Positions 1-13,227 are shown, counted from the first letter of the stretch. The stretch: DNA of 64,000 nucleotides from Tetraselmis striata (GCA_006384855.1 VCJN01000206.1:186001-250000), one strand, 5' to 3'. Numbers and translations are program-made. Notes: generated by a model not told the origin, from the sequence alone.

Positions 1-274
1 AATTATGCATTCCGGCCGCTCGGTGTTGCGGCGGTACCGGTATTTGGTTTTGCAGCTGTATTTGGCCATCTCCCCGAGTCGCCGATAGATATTTATCTCG
101 GAGTGGGTGCGCTGTTTCGTAAAATGATGGCGGATTGGTTCTAGTATCAATGGCGACATGGATTGTACTACACTCATCCAGCCGGAAACATCCTCGCTGA
201 CAACATGCTGTTGACATGGTACATGCACCTGTGATCAATAAAGTAAAACACCTTCATGATGCGGCCTGTACTAC

Positions 275-3200
275 TTATTGGCAAAGTTTGATGTCAATCA
301 GAAAGATCGCAAGTGAACTGTGATTTGCGCCTCCTTGCACAGGGGATGCAATTTTCAGGTACAGGTTGAGGGAGGTGTGCAGGAGGGGCGTCCTCACCAG
401 GCAATTCCCGGGAAACTTTAGACTCAGGCGGTACACACAGTGCGTGGCGGTGCGGTCAAAGGTGATGTCTGAGCCAGCAACAACCGCCAAGTGCGACACG
501 GTGCTGGATGGCGTCGCCCTGGTAGCGGCCGCAGGTGCGCCGCTGCCATTGCCCACAGTAGCGGCCGCAGCCGTGCCGGCGCTCAGCGCGATGTGGTGCA
601 GATTGGCGTTGGCCATGTTGATGCGACCCACCGCGGCGCTCGTGCTCAGCCGGATCAGCTGGCTGGCGGCGGAGCGGCCCAGCGGGTTGTCCCCAATGAG
701 GACGGTCAGGTTTGGCAGTGGGTTGGCCTGGGGCATCCCACACAATCGACTGGGTTAGTTCTGGCAAACGAACGACTTCGCCATTGCGGCCAGTTTATGG
801 TGCGCACACACCCTTTGGATTTTCAGATAACACAGCCTTAAGATGTTTCATTACTCTAATACACGTCCGAGGAAAAGTTCCAATAGACGTTCCAAGACAA
901 GTTGGAATTTGGAGATATAGTGGCTTTTTCAAGGAAATTCACAAAAAAATGTATGTTCATGATCAAGTAAAACATAACAATCAAGTACTAGACAGTGTAT
1001 ATGAAGTAAATTGACAGTTGAATCAGCGATGCGTCGATTTTTCAGAAAATTTTAAAAGAACGGGTTCTATATCACTGGCCTACAGTTCCATGAATTGCAT
1101 TGCCAGCGCTTTGAAGTACCAGCAGCGAGCGTTTGCATTGCCAGCGCTTTGAAGTACCTGAGTTTTTTTTCCATTAGCAGCAGCGAGTACCAGTACCAGT
1201 ACCAGTACCAGTACCAGTACCAGCAGTTCTGGGGAACCGCCCTTTTTGTAATTCACACCAGTACCAGCAGTACCAGCAGCGACTAGCGAGTACCAGTACC
1301 AGGAGGATTACCAGCAGCGAGCGTTCGCATTGCCAGCGCTTTGAAGTAGTCGGTACCAGAGGTTTTTTTCCGTTACCAGCAGCGAGTAGCGAATACCAGT
1401 ACCAGTACCTCCCAACCGTGAGATCGTAATCGGACGGCTGTGTAACTAAGGACCGTGGGCGGGTGGGTGGGTGGGCGGGTGGGTGGGTGGATTATAGTGC
1501 TTAGTAGTACATTTCAGTATATAAGCGCTTTAGTCATGCACCTATAGGCCCGATCCGCTGCACTATACGGTACCCGTACGGCAATAAAGCTCACCGCCGA
1601 AAAATCGACGCTTCATTGGATAATAATCAAGCACTGTACAGTACAACATAAATCGTCATTCCTCTGGATCTTCAGTACTCTTATTGGATGTGTTTATATC
1701 AAGTACGGTGGATCAATGGCATTTATATCGGACAGAGGAGGCAGTGGTGCTGAAGATCAAAACTGGAGGGCGAGGCGGCAACGCTGTAGCGCTACCTCAA
1801 GCACGGCACACAACGAGGTCACGGACACGGGCCCGAGCCGATTTGCAGCAAGGTTGACCCAGCGCAGATCCTCCGCCTCCGCCAAGCCGGCGATGAGTGC
1901 CGCGCCGCCGTCATCGCCGAGGTAGCAGCCAGCCAGGTTGAGCCGCACCAGCCGGCCGTTGGTGGTCAGCGCCTCGCCGAGCGCGCCGCCGCCGCGAATG
2001 CCGAGGAAGTTGTGTGAGTAGTCCTGCGGCAGGCGGCGCAACGCGCGAAGTCGTAAATGCACAGCTGCAGTTGTAGCACGTCAGTGGGGAGGCAGACGCA
2101 AACTGAAACACATTCATAAAACGCAGCCAGTTTCAGTCGAAGGTGGAATCAAGACATCTGGCCGTGTCGCGGTGCATGTCATGTATATGTCGCGGTGTTG
2201 CCCACCCCCATTTAACTACGGCGTTCCTCAAATGTCGATATCGGGTTTTCCTCGTGCACCCCGCGAAGCCGGTTCAGTACTTGGTGCAGTGTATCACAGT
2301 ATCGAAATAAAAAGCAAAAATTGAAAATCCGGCTCGGTCACGGTCCTATTAGAGATAGGCTGGACGTCGTGAAACTAGATGCGGACACTTCTGTCGGGCA
2401 AAATCGGCCCCGGAACCCCCTCCCATTCTGCGCTAAATGCTACCAGTATATTACGCAGTATATCTCGGGACGAAAATGGGAGGACCGTCGAAAACGGAAC
2501 GAACGAGAGATCTGACAACGGTTTCCCGGAAGATTTTCCGGGGCTAGAGCACCGTGCCGCTTTTTATTGAACTTCGATGAAATTCGATGGGCTGCAGTAC
2601 TTACGCTAGTATATAGGTAATCGTACACGAGGACGACGACGCGCCCGGTACCCGTATGGGTGGCCGGTCGGGAACGTCGTGCCACAGCAGCGTCGCAAAT
2701 TATGAAGGATACTTGCGCGGCGGCTCTATGTGCAGGAATGATACAATACGGAAATTTTGCAGCTAGCACATGTAATTTTTAATTTACATAAGGGCTTTCA
2801 CAAAAGCGCACTACAACAGAACTAACAGCAACTACGAAAGGTTGCCAGCAAAAGAGAGACATAAGCCTGAAACCAAGGTCGAGCAGGAGGACAGGGAGCC
2901 AAGAACCAAGAAGGAGCCAAGGGAACCACGAAGTCACTTAGCTGCCAGGAACTAAAGGAACCCCCGCCCCGGTTCCTTTATTTGATTAACATGTAATCAT
3001 CATACAGTAGGGAAATCAGCGAAATACTCGCAGGCCATAATCCTTGAACACCGCCGGCAGTGACTTCTAGCGATACAGCAGTATTCAGAACTCCCAGCAC
3101 AAGAGCGAGACTGGCGGAGACCTGGCAGTTACTCGTACCAGTACACATTCCTGCGGTAGTTAGAAGAGACATTAAATTGGGTTTAAAGGTCCGAAATATT

Positions 3201-4902
3201 AAACGATTACATTGCGTTGTCACATCAATAAATCCGTGTCGCATCCGTGTTGTGATCTCATATATTCCGGTCGATTGATATATTTCCCTCTTCGAAGGCG
3301 GAGAGGAGGCGATCAAAACACATCAATAACAACACCCCAAACCAATATCGTCCCGGCGGGTCCTGGGTTTACCCGGTTGATGCATTAGCCCTTTGTGATT
3401 CGAGTGAAGCAATGGTCTACCGGCTATGCCAGACCTACGACTGCAGTTGGCGAAAAAGGTCAAGTGCTGGGGCGGCTTCGGCCGATGTCCCGGGGCGAAC
3501 TTTACTTTTACTTTCAACACCCCAAACCAAAATATGACCTCCATATTTCAATTCATGGTAGTAGTAACAGCGACCGCGGTTTGTATCAAAAACTAAGCGC
3601 CGGCGGTTGTGGTCAAGTTGAGCTGGATACATTAAGAGGCCAGCCATGGCGAGACACGGCTGGGACTCATTATCGCGGAGAGGCAGACAGGCGCGGTTGG
3701 CGGCTCACCACATGCTTGAGGTAGGCGCTGTTGGTGAGGTACTCAGCCAGGCGCTCCGCGCAGCGCTCGCTGACGTCCACCGCGCTGATGGCGAGGCCCT
3801 CCAGGCGGTTGGGCGAGTACGCCACCGCCTCCAGCAGCGCCGCGACGCCCCGGTCGCCCAGCTTGTTGTGGCTCAGGTTGAGCTCCAGCAGCTGCGTGCA
3901 GCGGCCGCGGGCCACGTGCTGCGCCAGCGCGGTCGCGGAGTGGTGCTGTGGCGGCGGTGGCGGGCGACGCGTGAGAAGCTGGCAGCGGCACGCGCTATCA
4001 GGCAGCAAATTGTAATGCACAAATCGGGCACCGCACCATACGTGGTTCAGGGTTTCCCCGGGTATGGTATATATCATTCTTTTGTATCCATGTCCACAAA
4101 CAATAAAATACTACTAGACGAACACCCACTCTACCAACTTACCGTGAACCACCCGAGCATCTCATGTTATTGAGGGGCAAAGTCAAACTGAGTATTTTGG
4201 GAGACATCGTGTCGGTGTATCCGTGCAGTCTATGTAGTTACTTTTGGCATAGCAGTTATTGCAAAAAAAAAACGTTGCTTCTCTCTTCAGTATTGAGTTA
4301 TGTTGAAAATACATTGTCGTGTTATTTCGCGTCAAGCCGATCGCGCTAGGGGGGGGGGGGGGAGCCACCTTGAGGCGGTTGAAGCTGACGTCGAGGTGCT
4401 GCAGGCCGGCGGTGCCGTCCAGCGCGTCGAGGAGCAGGCACAGGTGCGTGTCCTCCAGCATGTTGTGCGCGAGGCAGAGCTTGCGCACTGTGCGCTGCAT
4501 CGGCACCTGGCTCAGCATGACAACCGCCGCCGACATCTGGTACGTGGTGAGGTTGCAGTGGTTGAGGTACACCTGGTCAATGGGGGTCAACGGGGTGGAT
4601 CCCCAGGCGGAACGGCGGGTCAGCGGCTCTTTGCAGCATCACGGCAGTAAGGGCACCGAGCGCGTCCACTGCACTGCCAACTAACCCTTCCAAACTAATG
4701 TAACCATGATTTGGGTTCGGTATACGTCGCTTATTTTACCCCCCCCCCCTCCCCCCTGGCGCGAAGAGGAAAAAAATCAGTTTCTCTGGAAATCAATCAG
4801 ACTGCACTTTTACTACAACATGGGGTGGTGGGAACTCCATGGCGTAATAAACAGATCATTACCTTTATCTGTACTGCACACGCAATTGAACGTTATGGGT
4901 GT

Positions 4903-4942
<40 letters not shown>

Positions 4943-7900
4943 GAAATAGAGAGAAATTAGGCCGAGCGCTATAGATTGGGAATGCTTCACATCATGCTCT
5001 CGTCAAGCGCAAATAACTTGAACGACAGCAGACTACACGAGTGGCAGTAGTGCCTACAAATTGCCAACATGGGCCATGCGCCCATTGTGTCGTAGTAGTA
5101 TTTTGGCAGCAAAAAATAAGACAGGAAGCGAAGGGAAGAGGAAACGGTGATAGTACTAGCGGTGCTGATGGCTGTACCAGGCAAGCAGACCACGGCGTGT
5201 CCTATAGACTTCCACCACAACAATTCGCGGCAGACTCGTTATTATACTCGCTACTTTCCGCACCAGGAGCTGTTTAGCAATGCTCGTGGCAAAAGGATAA
5301 TATTACTGAGCTAAACGGTACGAGTTTGGGCTGCACAGAGTAGCCATCGTCGTGGATCACACTAGGTACCCGGTACACGGACGACGTTATTTGGGATGCT
5401 CCTACATGACAAGTCCATTGAGCATCGTACATTGACGAGTTCATTGTGGAACAGCTCATTGTGGAACAGCTCTAATTGAACGTTAGATTGGTGTCCAGGC
5501 CGGCGGTCAGTGGGCGCACCCCCTCCTCCGTCGCACATGACAGCTGTGTATCCGCGTGCGCGTAGGGCACGTCGTCGAGGCCGCCGGGGTCCGCCACCTG
5601 CGCCTCCCCCGGTTCTGCAGCGCCGCCAAATAGCACCGGGTGTGCTGCGGGCTTGGTGGGGGACGGCGGTGAATCTGCGCGAGGGGTGGTTTCGGAGCAG
5701 TGAAGACAAAGTTCATGGAGTTGCACAGCCAGGTGCATCAGCGTGTCTACATCGTATCTATCATCAGGGGTAAGCGTTATAAGCTCGCATAAGCTGTTAA
5801 TACGGGCATGGAATGAGAAAACAATAATGCTGTAAGAGACGCGTACTCGTAGTAACCACGCTTTGGATTTGTCGGATTTGTTGTATATCCCCCCCCCCCC
5901 CCCCCCCGAAATAAGAGGGGAGCACTAGATTTTTTAGGAAATATATCCGAATACATCAAGAATAAAGTACGGAATCTCTTGCTCATGGTGTTAGCCACTG
6001 CATCATCATTGTGACCCGCGAACCTAATCAAATCATACGGGTATGGTTAAAAGGCGCCCATACACATGATGAAAAAGTACATACATATAGCATGCAACAC
6101 AACGGTTCGCGGATAAAGAACGTTGACTACCCCCGCCCCCTCCCATGCGAAGAGGAAATAGCAATGAAACGAAGAGTAAGTCAGAATACATAACGAATAC
6201 AAAACGCATACTCTGACCCGAAGATGTAAAACACTGCATTGTTTTGGCCCCGCTGACCGTATTCTATTGAACGGGTATAAATACGCACATATGGTATATA
6301 TTTCTTGTGCAGACGGATGGTTGGCAGCAGTGGAAAAGCATCATGACACCCTCCCTTACCCTTACCGGCAGGCGCCGCGAGCTGCCCCTTGCTATACTTC
6401 GCGACCAGCTTCCCGAGCTCCTTGTCGGTGTACTTCACGAACTGCGCCGCGTCCTTGTCGATCACCGCAAGCCCGCTGTGCGTCTGTCCCTGAGCCTGTG
6501 GCGCGCAGCAAGCCCCGGCGCACCAGAGCACAGCCGTCAGCCTCCTGCAGCGGCTAATTCGACCACCCGTGTCTGCTCTGTCTGCATATCGCTCTGTATA
6601 TCGCGATATCAGCATACACACAACAGTGAACAGCACCAACACCGACCAAAACCACATACATACCGAAAAATATAGAACGCTCACATACACACTAACAGAT
6701 AAACTAAAAAAGCTACAAATCTATCCGTAAAACAGGATGGGAATAATAATATACAACATGTGATTAAACTCTATCTATTACTCAATCACTGTACAGCAAA
6801 AAAACCGAAGACCCTTCATACATCCAAAAACTATATATACATCACGCAAACCTTCCACACCCATATTACATTCCGCGCAGAATGAACATCATAAACAACA
6901 AAGCAGCAACAGTACAACCAAAAACTCGTACGACACCCACCCAAGCGGGGGGGAGGGGGGGCTAGCCGCACGGAAAAGAGCCCCTCGATGCGGGCGGCCT
7001 CGCGCTCCAGGCGGTCCAGCTGCGCCTCCGCGGCCGCCCCCGCGCCTCGGCCCCCCTTGCCGGGCGATCCCGGCTCAAACTGCACCGCCAGGAGCTGCAG
7101 CAGCCCCCAGAGGTCCACCGCCGCCAGCGGGGGCGCGCTGTCCGTGTCGAGCGCCGCGCGCCAGTCGAACGAGTGCCGCCGCGCGAGGTTGTGGGGCACC
7201 ATGTCCAGGCGCGGGTCGTCCTTCCCGAACACCGCCTCCTCGCGCAGCACCACCGCCACGCGCTTGGCCGTCTCGATCTGCGCGCCGCTCAGCAAGCCGC
7301 TCGCTCAGCCGCCGCTCCCAGCCGGAAAGCAACAAAGCGGGTCTTACGCGAGGACGGACCCCCCCCCCCCCCCCCCCCCCAATTCAACCGTGGAAGTAAG
7401 CTGAATATGCGCATTTCAGTTTAGTGAATTCAGTTAACTTTCAGCTGAATTCACAAAATTTACTAAGGAGAAACCACATTAAGGAATTCGCCAGAACTAT
7501 ATGAACCAGTAAAAGTTTCAAAGTGAGTTCTACTTCGATTTTTCGACCGGAGCTCCCCGGGGGACGTGGTGTGATGGCCACCACCATTATTAATACAGGC
7601 AATGCTCGGCCCGCATTTATAGTGTAGCCGCGGCCGGGGTTTGTGGTTTCTATAATTTGTTTCAATTGGAATGCTACCTAAAATCACATCGCGAGCTGGA
7701 TTATCTTACTGATCAACTTGCCAACTTTACGCCGCATATTTTACACCAGTGACACTTCTGATACAGTACATAAGAACAGTACGCAGAGAGCAGTCATATT
7801 ATCATATCAATGTATCAATGTATCAATGTATCGTCAATTGTTCTCTGTACATGTACTGCTAATGCACTACGCCATTCGTCGGGTTCGACAACACCCGCCG

Positions 7901-10900
7901 CAGTTTATCCTGTTTGACACGAGGATAAACTCTGCAACACCTCGGCTGCATTCAACAGCTGCTCAGCTGCTCCGTGGGTTACTTGCGCGCCACGAAGTCG
8001 CCACGTGCCCCTGTACTTTCCCGTCATTACCGCTCGCACCATTCACTCTCCTCTGTCAAATGTCGTTGCGGTTGCGGGTGGTCTTGCATCAGGGTCTCTA
8101 GCGGCGGTGTGTGTGTGTGTGTGGGGGGGGGGGGGGGCGCACCTGCGCCATGGTCATGCGCCCCGTGCGGTCCTGCTCCTCGTGCAGCGCGTCCAGGTGG
8201 GTGTACATGAACTGCTCCGCCTGGGGTACGGCGCGGCACCCAGCAAGCCGCGGGCTCAGACAGACGGCTTGAATCAAAAACAAGGGGGGGCACGGCACGG
8301 CGCGTCTGCCCCTGCTTATCCCTTAACCACCCCCCCCCCCCCCCCCCAAACACACACACACACGTAACGTAACTTAGTGTCATTAAGTAATAAGCGCTAC
8401 ATTCCTTAATGACTTCAAGTTACGTTATGTTACTTAAATGACGTTAAGTCTTACGTTCAGTTCAGGTATGTTACGTCAACGTAATTGACTGTCGAGTTAT
8501 GTGACCCACGGAACTTTTAGAATTCACAGAACTTTTGGAAGTTGCGTAACTATCCCCAGTAAAGTGGAGGCAAGGTGCAAAACGCAACTGAAGTTCGCCA
8601 ATTTGAGTCACGTTCAGCTTCAATTAGTGTAATGTAGGGCGACCCCATGCAGACGTCATGACCGGAAAACATGCCAATTATGACATGAATGGATGTGAGC
8701 TGGGCACATAAGTGCGCTGAAGTATCCTGTATGTGTAAGTCTGAACCCAACACTTTACTACTGCCGTTACGGGTGCTGACGCAAATACAGCAAAGGCACG
8801 GTTTAAAACCTACTTTTGGGGTCGGTAGCCGCGCTTTCTGAAGTATTGCTATACATGCGTGGTAACTTCGTATTAAAATGAGGCAGGAAGAGCGACCAGT
8901 TTCCCATAGGGCGGTTTCTCGGCCGGTAGGTTGGTTTGTTGTAGCCGCGTCGACCCCCATACGTTATTAAGCAGAACTCATCAAGTGCATTTGGCATCAT
9001 TTCATAGACAACTGAGCTGCAAATGGACTGGATTGTAGGGTTTATGTTTAGGGTTATGGAACCAAAATCCTAAAACCCTAAATCTCTGCGCAATCATGGT
9101 ACAAATTTGGGCAGCGGGGGGGGGGGGGGGGGGGGGGGAGGCCCTCTCCGAGCAAGCTGGGTGGGCCGACAGGGGGGCTAGGGCAGCCCGGCATGCGCAC
9201 CACGGTGAGGCGCGACCGGGTGACCTCCTTCTTCTTGTGCAGCGGGTTCTTCAGCAGTGGCTTGAGCCCGCGCGCAATATCGCTGTGCAGGTCCATGATG
9301 CGGCTGCGGGCGCGGGTGCGCATCACCGTGCGCCAGTTCTTCCGCTTTGCCTTGTACGCCTGCCAACCCCCCAAGCGGGACCACGGGAGGGGACATCGGT
9401 AGGCGTCGTGCTAGATGAGGCGAGACATGCCTGTCATCGGCATTCCTACAGCTTCGCGGCATATCATGGTATTTGACACCCTTGCAAGAAGTGAAAAAAA
9501 TGTCATATCTGGAAATCTATCGAAATACACCACGAAAAGCTGCGCGGATGTCCCGCCTCGATGTTGCGAATCCATTCCATACTTTCTGACACAAGAACCG
9601 AATTTCAATGACGAGATACGTCCCCAACGTCGTAGCACGCTGGCGGCTCGTGTACTGTGTCACTCAAATCGGGTTCTCGGGTCCGAACAGTAAACGATCA
9701 TGCTGCGGAATCGATTCGGAATATCCGCTTGGTATTTGTGCTGTACTCTTCCTTATTCCAAGAAAAAAACCATGGTTTTTCTTTCTCGGGGGGGGGGGCA
9801 AAGGGATAACACGCCCCGAACCCAAAGCGTGGTTACGTTATTTCCATCCGTGTCACCGGCAGCTGGTGCCAGCCGGCCAAGGCCCATGAACCGGCAGCCA
9901 CCCATGATTATCACGCAATGGACCTCCGTGCGGCGCGATGCCGCGGATGACGGCGCGGGCGCTCGGCGCGGGCGCTCACCATGTGCGCCTTGGCAAACTC
10001 CTGCAGCGGGCTGTCATCCAGGATGGGCAGGATGGACTCCTCCGGGTGGTCGCGGTCCCTGCCGGTGGCGGCGGAGTACAGGGTGAGTGGGGTTGGCGGG
10101 GTGGGCGGCAGGGGTGCTGGGGCCGCGGAGCCGTTCGTGATGACCGACACAGCGCCGGAGCGGGGCGCCCGTGAAATGAAAAAAGTGAGACGGCTGCTTG
10201 TCGCGTTGGGAATCCGACGGCCGCATGTCTTCTGTCCTCTCGCGCACTAACACAGCACCCCACGCCGCACAAGCCGCGATCGGGAAGAAAGCCAGGCGTC
10301 TATCTGCCCGGGAGGCCATGTCACTGCTTCAAAATTTAGGCGCTGGGAGGCTACATGTATGTGCGCCGCCCGCTGGCATGGCGGTACCAATGCACATCAA
10401 CGCCGCCGCCAACGCTCGCGCCACAGGGGCCGTGCCGTCGGGCCGTGAGACAGCCGGTCTGTGCGGTTTCAACTGCCGCGGGAATAAGTTGTACCGAATA
10501 TCAAATTTATCAGATTCGCATCGGCCCCTATCACACTACAAGCTCATACTCTCTTCCGTTTCTGGCAGTTCAAAGAGTGCTCGTGGCGGTCTACGGAAGA
10601 AATGATGCAGGCGCTCCTGCAGGATGGCTTGTGAAACCACAAGCCCCGGGGACACGTATTTGGACATTGATGGGGGCCAGTGAGCGCGATTTCTTCCCGC
10701 TTCCAGCAAAGCTTGGCTGGCGGGCGCGGAGGGTGGAGGGGGCGGGCCGGGGGGGGGGGGGGGGGGATGGCAAAGCACGCGGGGGGGTGTCCGCACCTGG
10801 GCTTGCGGCCAAAGATGGCACTCCAGGCCTCGTGCTCCCGCGGCGAGTCGTCCGCCACCGACACGCGCGCGTCCCGCCAGCCCACGGAGCCAGACTTGGC

Positions 10901-13227
10901 CTTCCCTGCCCCCCCGTGATCCTTGGCGCGCCCGGCGGCCGGCTCCGGGCTGACCAGTCTGCAGTGGCGGCCGGCAGCCCAGCGGCAGAGCTCGTCAGGC
11001 CCGTGCGTCGCCATGGCAGCAGGTGGGCCGGTGGCGGCATGGAGGTATGCTTGGGGGGAGATGCAGACAGTGCACGGGCAGCGTCTAAGATGCATACGGT
11101 GGTATTTGACCCACAGAATCGCAATGTATAGAGCAGGGGGTGGGGTCAGGAACTATGGTAGCATATAGCGAACCCAAAGCGCGGTTACGGTTACGGGTGC
11201 CGACGCGGTGTTAAGAACGAGTAGGAACCCGCCCTGCCTGTCAGAGGTCGCATTGTAGACGAAACCACAGCGGAACTACAGGTAGCGAGTGTTCCTATAC
11301 GGGTTGTATGCCAGCCCAGTGTGAGGCTCATAATCAGAAGGTCTCTTATAGGTGCGCTGGCAGCCACACATATGCAGAAGTGAGTGCACGAGTATGCATC
11401 ACATACACCCGCCCAGCGTGAGCACGGGTATGTATAAACCTCCTATACAAACGCGTACATATACTGAAAGAGTGTATTATGTTTTGTACATATGTCAACA
11501 ATGGTAACACCCCAAAAACCAACCATAGATCCGTTATGGCACATATGCTATTCTTATGTATGCCACATCTCACCGCTGTTCAGGCGCCCAGAACCCCGCA
11601 GACTCTCTCGCTCTGATTGGCAATGGCATCTGAACATGGGGGTGGCTTTGCTTGCCTGTCAGTGATGGAGCTCCGGCGACTGGCCGCATCCTCAAGCGGC
11701 GCCAGCGCGCGCGCCGACGGGGCCGCCGCCAGAAGGTGGCGCGTGGATGCGCCCACCATCGCCGCCATGCTGCCCGGCCCGCGGACAGGCATCGTCTGCA
11801 GGCTGCGGCCCATCGGGGCGCGCGCCGCCGGCTGGCTGTCGGGCTGCGAGCTGCGCTGCGAGGGCTGCGCCGTCGACGGCGGGCTGCTGAGGTCAGAGAG
11901 GTCATCCGCGATGGAAAGCATCTCCCGCCGCTCGCGCTCCTTTGCCTTCTGCAAAATCCCGGAGCAAGCAGGGTCGCGTGTGTGAGCCCCAGCGCACACC
12001 CTCAGGCAGAAAGGAAGCAGGGGCGAGGGGGGGGAGGCCCGGGGCGCACGTTGGCCTTGCGCGCCAGTTTGTCCTGCTGCTCCATCTTGCCTATCAGAAC
12101 CTTGTCCAGCTTGTCCAGCTTTCTGTCCAGCTTGGCGTCCTGTTGTGGCAACTCAGCAGCATTATCAGCGTAGCGTACATTGGGCCACAAGCACATGCTG
12201 ACGAGAGGATCCTCGGCATACGCTTGCAAGCACACATTCATAGCAAGAGCGGGAGGAAGGACCAAGAGCAAATAAAGAGCGCGCAGTAAATATATTATAA
12301 ATAGATATTTAGAGAATATATAAATAATACGTATAAATATCGATGTATACATACATATAGTAGTATATCAATGTATATATATGTACATTTATAGTTAGAC
12401 ATTTATTTTTATATACATACATATATATATATACTGATACACATTCATGGGTTCACGGCGGCGCACCTTGGGCATGCGGAACTTGGGGAGGTCCGGAAAG
12501 ACGTCGGGCTTGTAGCCGTGCCGCCGCACAAATTTGCGCTCCTTCTCGCGCTTGGCCTGGGCGGACGCCTCCTGCGCCTTCTGCGCCGCTTGCTTCTTGT
12601 CCCGCTTTTCCACGGCCTCCGTCGTCCTCTTCTTCATCTGCGAGCCCACACACCTTAGCCGCAACCGCCGCCGCGCCCATTGCCGCCCCTCAGAATGGGC
12701 TGCCACAAACGTGGACGACAGGGGGAGAGGGGGGGAGCTCACCCACTGCCTGTCCAAGTGGATGTTCCGCTTGAGGTGCAGCATGAATTCCTGCTTAGAA
12801 TCAAAGCTCTCCCTGACGGCCACGAGGCGCAAAATCAGTTTGCGTTGGGGGGTTTGGAGCAGCGTTACAATCTGAAGGCAACGTGGCATGAGGGTGGGTG
12901 CGGGCCTAACAACCTCTCAGCAATGGTCAGCCTGAAAACTTCCTTTAGCTTTGGCGGCAGGCCGCGCTTCATGAAGGCCTGCCCCTTGCGCACCAGCTCG
13001 TGCTCCTCCTCGCCGTCGGAGCTGATGCGCCGCACAGAGGCCTGCCTGGAGTTGTAATTCCTGGAGAGGATGTGCATGCTGGTCCCCACGTTCTCGTCCT
13101 CCGAGTCCGAGTACTCCTCGAACACATCCATGTCGCCTTGGTCGAACTCCCATGCGTACATGTCCTCATTGCGCGTAAACGGCGCCGCGCTCTTGCCGCC
13201 CGTGATGGAGGGAGGCGGTAGCGGCAT
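275..13227 (-). CDS. Multi-exon protein with C-terminal RNI-type leucine-rich repeats
   Basis: I do not recognise a named orthologue. Exons 5'->3' on the minus strand: 13227-12914, 12871-12743, 12637-12467, 12139-12050, 11948-11656, 10958-10797, 10058-9980, 9359-9201, 8220-8143, 7277-6972, 6495-6366, 5746-5520, 4572-4369, 3945-3709, 2023-1796, 727-275 (about 1,090 aa). Reading phase is continuous at every junction except exon 1/2, which stays unresolved. The N-terminal half is acidic (EEYSDSEDENV) and then charged and coiled-coil-like (KREKERKFVRRHGYKPD; DAKLDRKLDKLDKVLIGKM). The last four exons carry ribonuclease-inhibitor-like LRRs (LLELNLSHNKLGDRGVAALL; LVRLNLAGCYLGDDGGAALI). The exon-5 donor appears to be GC (AG|GCAAGC). 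The ATG at 13227 is the first after a G run; an upstream coding exon is possible. LRRs of this type usually bind protein, so a scaffold or flagellar/cytoskeletal adaptor is a guess. The 3' exon runs open to a stop at 275. Confidence 0.7.
1013..1625 (+). mobile_element. MITE-like element, copy 1 (expanded)
   Basis: Nearly identical over most of its length to 34570-34985 in the same orientation. Both copies begin near GATGCGTCGATTTTTCAG and end in the inverse, CCGAAAAATCGACGC, so an imperfect terminal inverted repeat with core GCGTCGATTTTTC is visible. No ORF. This copy is about 200 bp longer because a CCAGTA-type microsatellite (about 1186-1225) and repeats of GCCAGCGCTTTGAAGTA have expanded inside it. 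It lies in the last intron of the RNI-type LRR gene. Confidence 0.7.
1186..1225. repeat. (CCAGTA)n microsatellite
   Basis: Tandem run of the six-base unit inside MITE copy 1. Degenerate units continue to about 1410. A (GGGT)n/(GGGC)n run follows at about 1458-1491. Confidence 0.9.
2782..2972 (-). mobile_element. 5'-truncated LINE, 3'-UTR fragment
   Basis: On the minus strand this stretch matches the 3' untranslated tail that follows the LINE ORF at 44705-44895 (shared landmarks CCGGGGCGGGGGTTC, GGCAGCTAAGTGACTTCGTG, GCTGGCAACCT, TTTTGTGAAAGCCC). Homology stops at the same GTAAAT end in both copies, which marks the 3' terminus of the family. No coding sequence is kept here, as expected for a 5'-truncated insertion made by target-primed reverse transcription. 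It is intronic. Confidence 0.75.
3349..3514 (+). mobile_element. SINE, head-less copy with target-site duplication
   Basis: Matches the 3' body of the tRNA-derived SINE at 32231-32490 (shared GGGTTTACCCGG, GATGCATTAG, CAAGTG, AACTTTACTTT). It lacks the tRNA-like head, so it is 5'-truncated. It is flanked by 18-20 bp near-perfect direct repeats at 3330-3348 and 3515-3535 beginning CAACACCCCAAACCAA. These read as the target-site duplication of a LINE-mobilised insertion. Confidence 0.8.
4902..4940. repeat. (GA)n microsatellite
   Basis: An uninterrupted GA run of about 19 units in an intron of the RNI-type LRR gene. Confidence 0.95.
5853..5875 (-). repeat. Short dispersed motif AACCCAAAGCGTGGTTAC
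   Basis: A variant (read as ATCCAAAGCGTGGTTAC on the minus strand) of a motif that recurs at about 9817-9836 and 11168-11188, all in introns of the same gene. The 11.2-kb copy continues into GGTGCCGACGC, which also occurs as GGTGCTGACGC near 8770. These are probably pieces of one old intronic repeat. Confidence 0.5.
9037..9085. repeat. Telomere-like motifs in inverted arrangement
   Basis: TAGGGTTTATGTTTAGGGTT on one side and CCTAAAACCCTAAAT on the other give a small inverted repeat of TTTAGGG-type motifs in an intron. A longer scatter of AACCCTA and CCCTAA words lies at about 53395-53990. TTTAGGG is the telomere repeat of many green algae and plants. These are interstitial and degenerate. 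Confidence 0.6.
11228..11335 (+). repeat. ~100-bp dispersed intronic repeat, copy 1
   Basis: Shares the order CAGAGGTC ... AGACGAAA ... GAACTACAG ... TTCCTATA ... GAGGCTCA with copies at about 48530-48625, 50795-50880 (plus) and 50008-50075, 54040-54150 (minus). All five are in introns of two different genes. No coding potential; flanks not defined. Confidence 0.6.

Noticed and set aside
10355-11131. 258-codon plus-strand ORF
   Set aside because: It is antisense to exon 10958-10797 of the minus-strand gene, which has matching splice phases; a shadow of GC-rich coding DNA.
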